NCBI GenBank assembly: GCA_002710265.1
Contig: PAJW01000002.1
Coordinates: forward strand, 4,700-13,151
Origin: Gammaproteobacteria bacterium
GTDB taxonomy: Bacteria > Pseudomonadota > Gammaproteobacteria > Magnimaribacterales > D2472
Direction of reading: 5' to 3'
Length of the DNA stretch: 8,452 nt
In this document: piece by piece, positions 7,058 through 8,452 of the stretch
Layout: every line of letters starts with the position of its first letter
Position numbering within the stretch: the stretch's first letter is position 1
Notes under the pieces: model-generated
Seen by the model: the letters and a program-made list of their open reading frames with translations, nothing else
Told to the model about the DNA's origin: nothing
Database searches by the model: none
Program-made: the position numbers and the translations under genes

Positions 7058-8452
7058 TTAAGGTTTTCTTATTTCATCTATCATCTGATAGATTTCTTTA
7101 GGAGGTTCACTATAAAAAGTTGAAACAATTAATGCAACCATAAAATTAAGTATCATGCCTAAAAAACCGAATCCTTCAGGAGAAATTCCAAAGACCCAGT
7201 AATCTGAATTATTAATAGTTGGATTTATAAATTTAAAATAGCTTATATAAGAAGTTGTTGCTATTAAACCAGTGAGCATTCCAGCTATAGCGCCCTCTTT
7301 GTTTAATCTTTTATAAAAAATTCCCAAAAATAATGCTGGGAATATCGTAGAAGCTGCTAATCCAAAAGCAAATGCTACTACTTGAGCTACAAATCCCGGT
7401 GGATAGATGCCAAATAGTCCAGCAATAAGTATTGCAATGGCAGCAGCACATCTTGCATAGAAAAGTTCTTGTTTTTCTGTGATTTTTGGCATCAACATCT
7501 TCTTCATTAAGTCATGTGATATTGAAGCCGATATTACTAAAAGTAATCCTGCTGCTGTAGATAATGCGGCTGCAAGAGCTCCGGCTGCAACCAAAGCAAT
7601 TACCCAATTTGGTAGTTTGGCAATTTCTGGATTTGCTAAAACCATAATATCATTATCAATATATACCTCGTTATCATTGGATCGATCTGGGGCATTTTCT
7701 ACAATTCTTTCACCAAGTTCACCAAATTGATCTGTGTATTTTGGTTTTACACCCTCAAGAGCATTTCCAGATGAATAGTTTATGATTCCATCATTATTTT
7801 TATCTTTCCAGGCAATCAAGCCAATATTTTCCCAGTTCGTGAACCAGTCAGGCGCTGATTCGTATTCAACTTTTTGAACGGAATCAATGAAATTAATCTT
7901 TGCAAAAGCTGCAACTGCAGGTGCTGTTGTATATAAAAGAGCTATAAAGACCAATGCATAACCTGCAGATTTTCTTGCATCACTAACTTTAGGAACAGTA
8001 AAAAATCTTACAATTACATGAGGCAAGCCTGCGGTTCCGAACATCAAAGCTGCAGTAATAAAGAATACGTCTATATTAGACTTCGTATATTCCGTATATG
8101 CATTTAAACCTAATTCTATTGAGAGCTGGTCAAGTTTATCTAAAAGGTACAATGAAGAGTCTGCCATTTTGTCACCAAAACCGAGTTGAGGTATTGGATT
8201 ATTCGTTATCATTAATGATATAAATATAGCAGGAACAAGATAGGCAAATATAAGAACACAATACTGAGCTACTTGTGTATATGTGATACCTTTCATGCCT
8301 CCTAAAACAGCGTAAAAGAATACAATAAGCATTCCTATAATGACGCCTGTATTAATATCTACTTCAAGAAATCTAGAGAATACTATTCCCACTCCACGCA
8401 TTTGACCGGCTACATAAGTAAAAGATATAAATATCAAACATATTATTGCTAC
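7058..8452 (-). CDS. Sodium:solute symporter (SSS family, ActP/VC_2705-like), N-terminus cut off by the window edge
   Basis: An inner-membrane secondary transporter that couples solute uptake to sodium or another cation. 464 residues are visible, numbered here from Val1 at 8452-8450. The frame is open to the edge, and the first three or so transmembrane helices are missing. A TTG at 8437 is internal, not a start. TYVAGQMRGVG (12-22), LMFGTAGLPHVIVRFFTV (136-153) and AAALSTAAGLLLVISASISHDL (294-315) strongly resemble E. coli ActP; Ser298-Thr299 align with the Na2 sodium-site serines of SSS transporters. Unlike ActP, it carries a roughly 95-residue hydrophilic loop (about 186-281) with an EF-hand-like segment, Asp217-x-Asn219-x-Asp221-Gly222-x-Ile224. 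This resembles the VC_2705 subfamily, from memory of that family. The solute is probably a small organic acid such as acetate, by family resemblance only. The SDR gene follows after 2 bases. Confidence 0.93.
   Translation of the reverse strand, partial: VAIICLIFISFTYVAGQMRGVGIVFSRFLEVDINTGVIIGMLIVFFYAVLGGMKGITYTQVAQYCVLIFAYLVPAIFISLMITNNPIPQLGFGDKMADSSLYLLDKLDQLSIELGLNAYTEYTKSNIDVFFITAALMFGTAGLPHVIVRFFTVPKVSDARKSAGYALVFIALLYTTAPAVAAFAKINFIDSVQKVEYESAPDWFTNWENIGLIAWKDKNNDGIINYSSGNALEGVKPKYTDQFGELGERIVENAPDRSNDNEVYIDNDIMVLANPEIAKLPNWVIALVAAGALAAALSTAAGLLLVISASISHDLMKKMLMPKITEKQELFYARCAAAIAILIAGLFGIYPPGFVAQVVAFAFGLAASTIFPALFLGIFYKRLNKEGAIAGMLTGLIATTSYISYFKFINPTINNSDYWVFGISPEGFGFLGMILNFMVALIVSTFYSEPPKEIYQMIDEIRKP

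Noticed and set aside
7479..7730. Plus-strand open frame opposite the symporter
   Set aside because: It is antisense to conserved membrane segments, with no start signals.
8435..8437. TTG at 8437 as the start of the symporter gene
   Set aside because: The frame remains open upstream to the window edge and the sequence begins in the middle of a transmembrane region, so the real start lies outside.

Overview
The window looks like a fragment of a marine, AT-rich, streamlined gammaproteobacterial genome, most probably SAR86-like. The reasons are the strong family match of the rhodopsin to the SAR86 proteorhodopsin type, the low GC content by eye, very short intergenic gaps, overlapping or nearly touching genes, and gene neighbourhoods that echo those of E. 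coli (parE/tolC and mutM/coaD). The taxonomic call is inference from protein resemblance and layout; no marker such as 16S rRNA is present.

Layout. Positions 1-1260 (minus) hold the N-terminal two thirds of parE, cut by the window edge at the TOPRIM glutamate. A 206-base divergent spacer follows, then tolC (1467-2807, plus) and, three bases later, mutM (2811-3620, plus). mutM runs tail to tail into coaD (3617-4099, minus), the two stop codons overlapping by 4 bases. Upstream of coaD on the same strand is a class III (CaiB/BaiF) CoA-transferase (4142-5350, minus). A 209-base divergent spacer carries promoters for that gene and for a blue-type proton-pumping proteorhodopsin (5560-6291, plus). 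The rhodopsin ends in a strong bidirectional hairpin terminator shared with a convergent short-chain dehydrogenase (6333-7055, minus). That gene sits 2 bases behind a large sodium:solute symporter (7058-8452, minus), whose N-terminus lies beyond the right edge.

How the parts work together. Most genes are housekeeping: chromosome decatenation (ParE), outer-membrane efflux or export (TolC), repair of oxidised guanine (MutM), CoA synthesis (CoaD) and acyl-CoA metabolism (the CoA-transferase). The proteorhodopsin is a stand-alone light-energy module. It has its own promoter, an unusually structured leader with a run of seven G, a perfect ribosome binding site, and a terminator. No retinal or carotenoid genes lie beside it. 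Light-made proton motive force could indirectly support the adjacent solute symporter, but nothing in the sequence ties the two together in regulation.

No RNA genes, insertion sequences, integrases, CRISPR arrays or long repeats were seen, and no stretch over 300 bases lacks a gene. The most interesting signal is the proteorhodopsin leader (about 5515-5554), where one arm of a perfect hairpin can also pair with the ribosome binding site.
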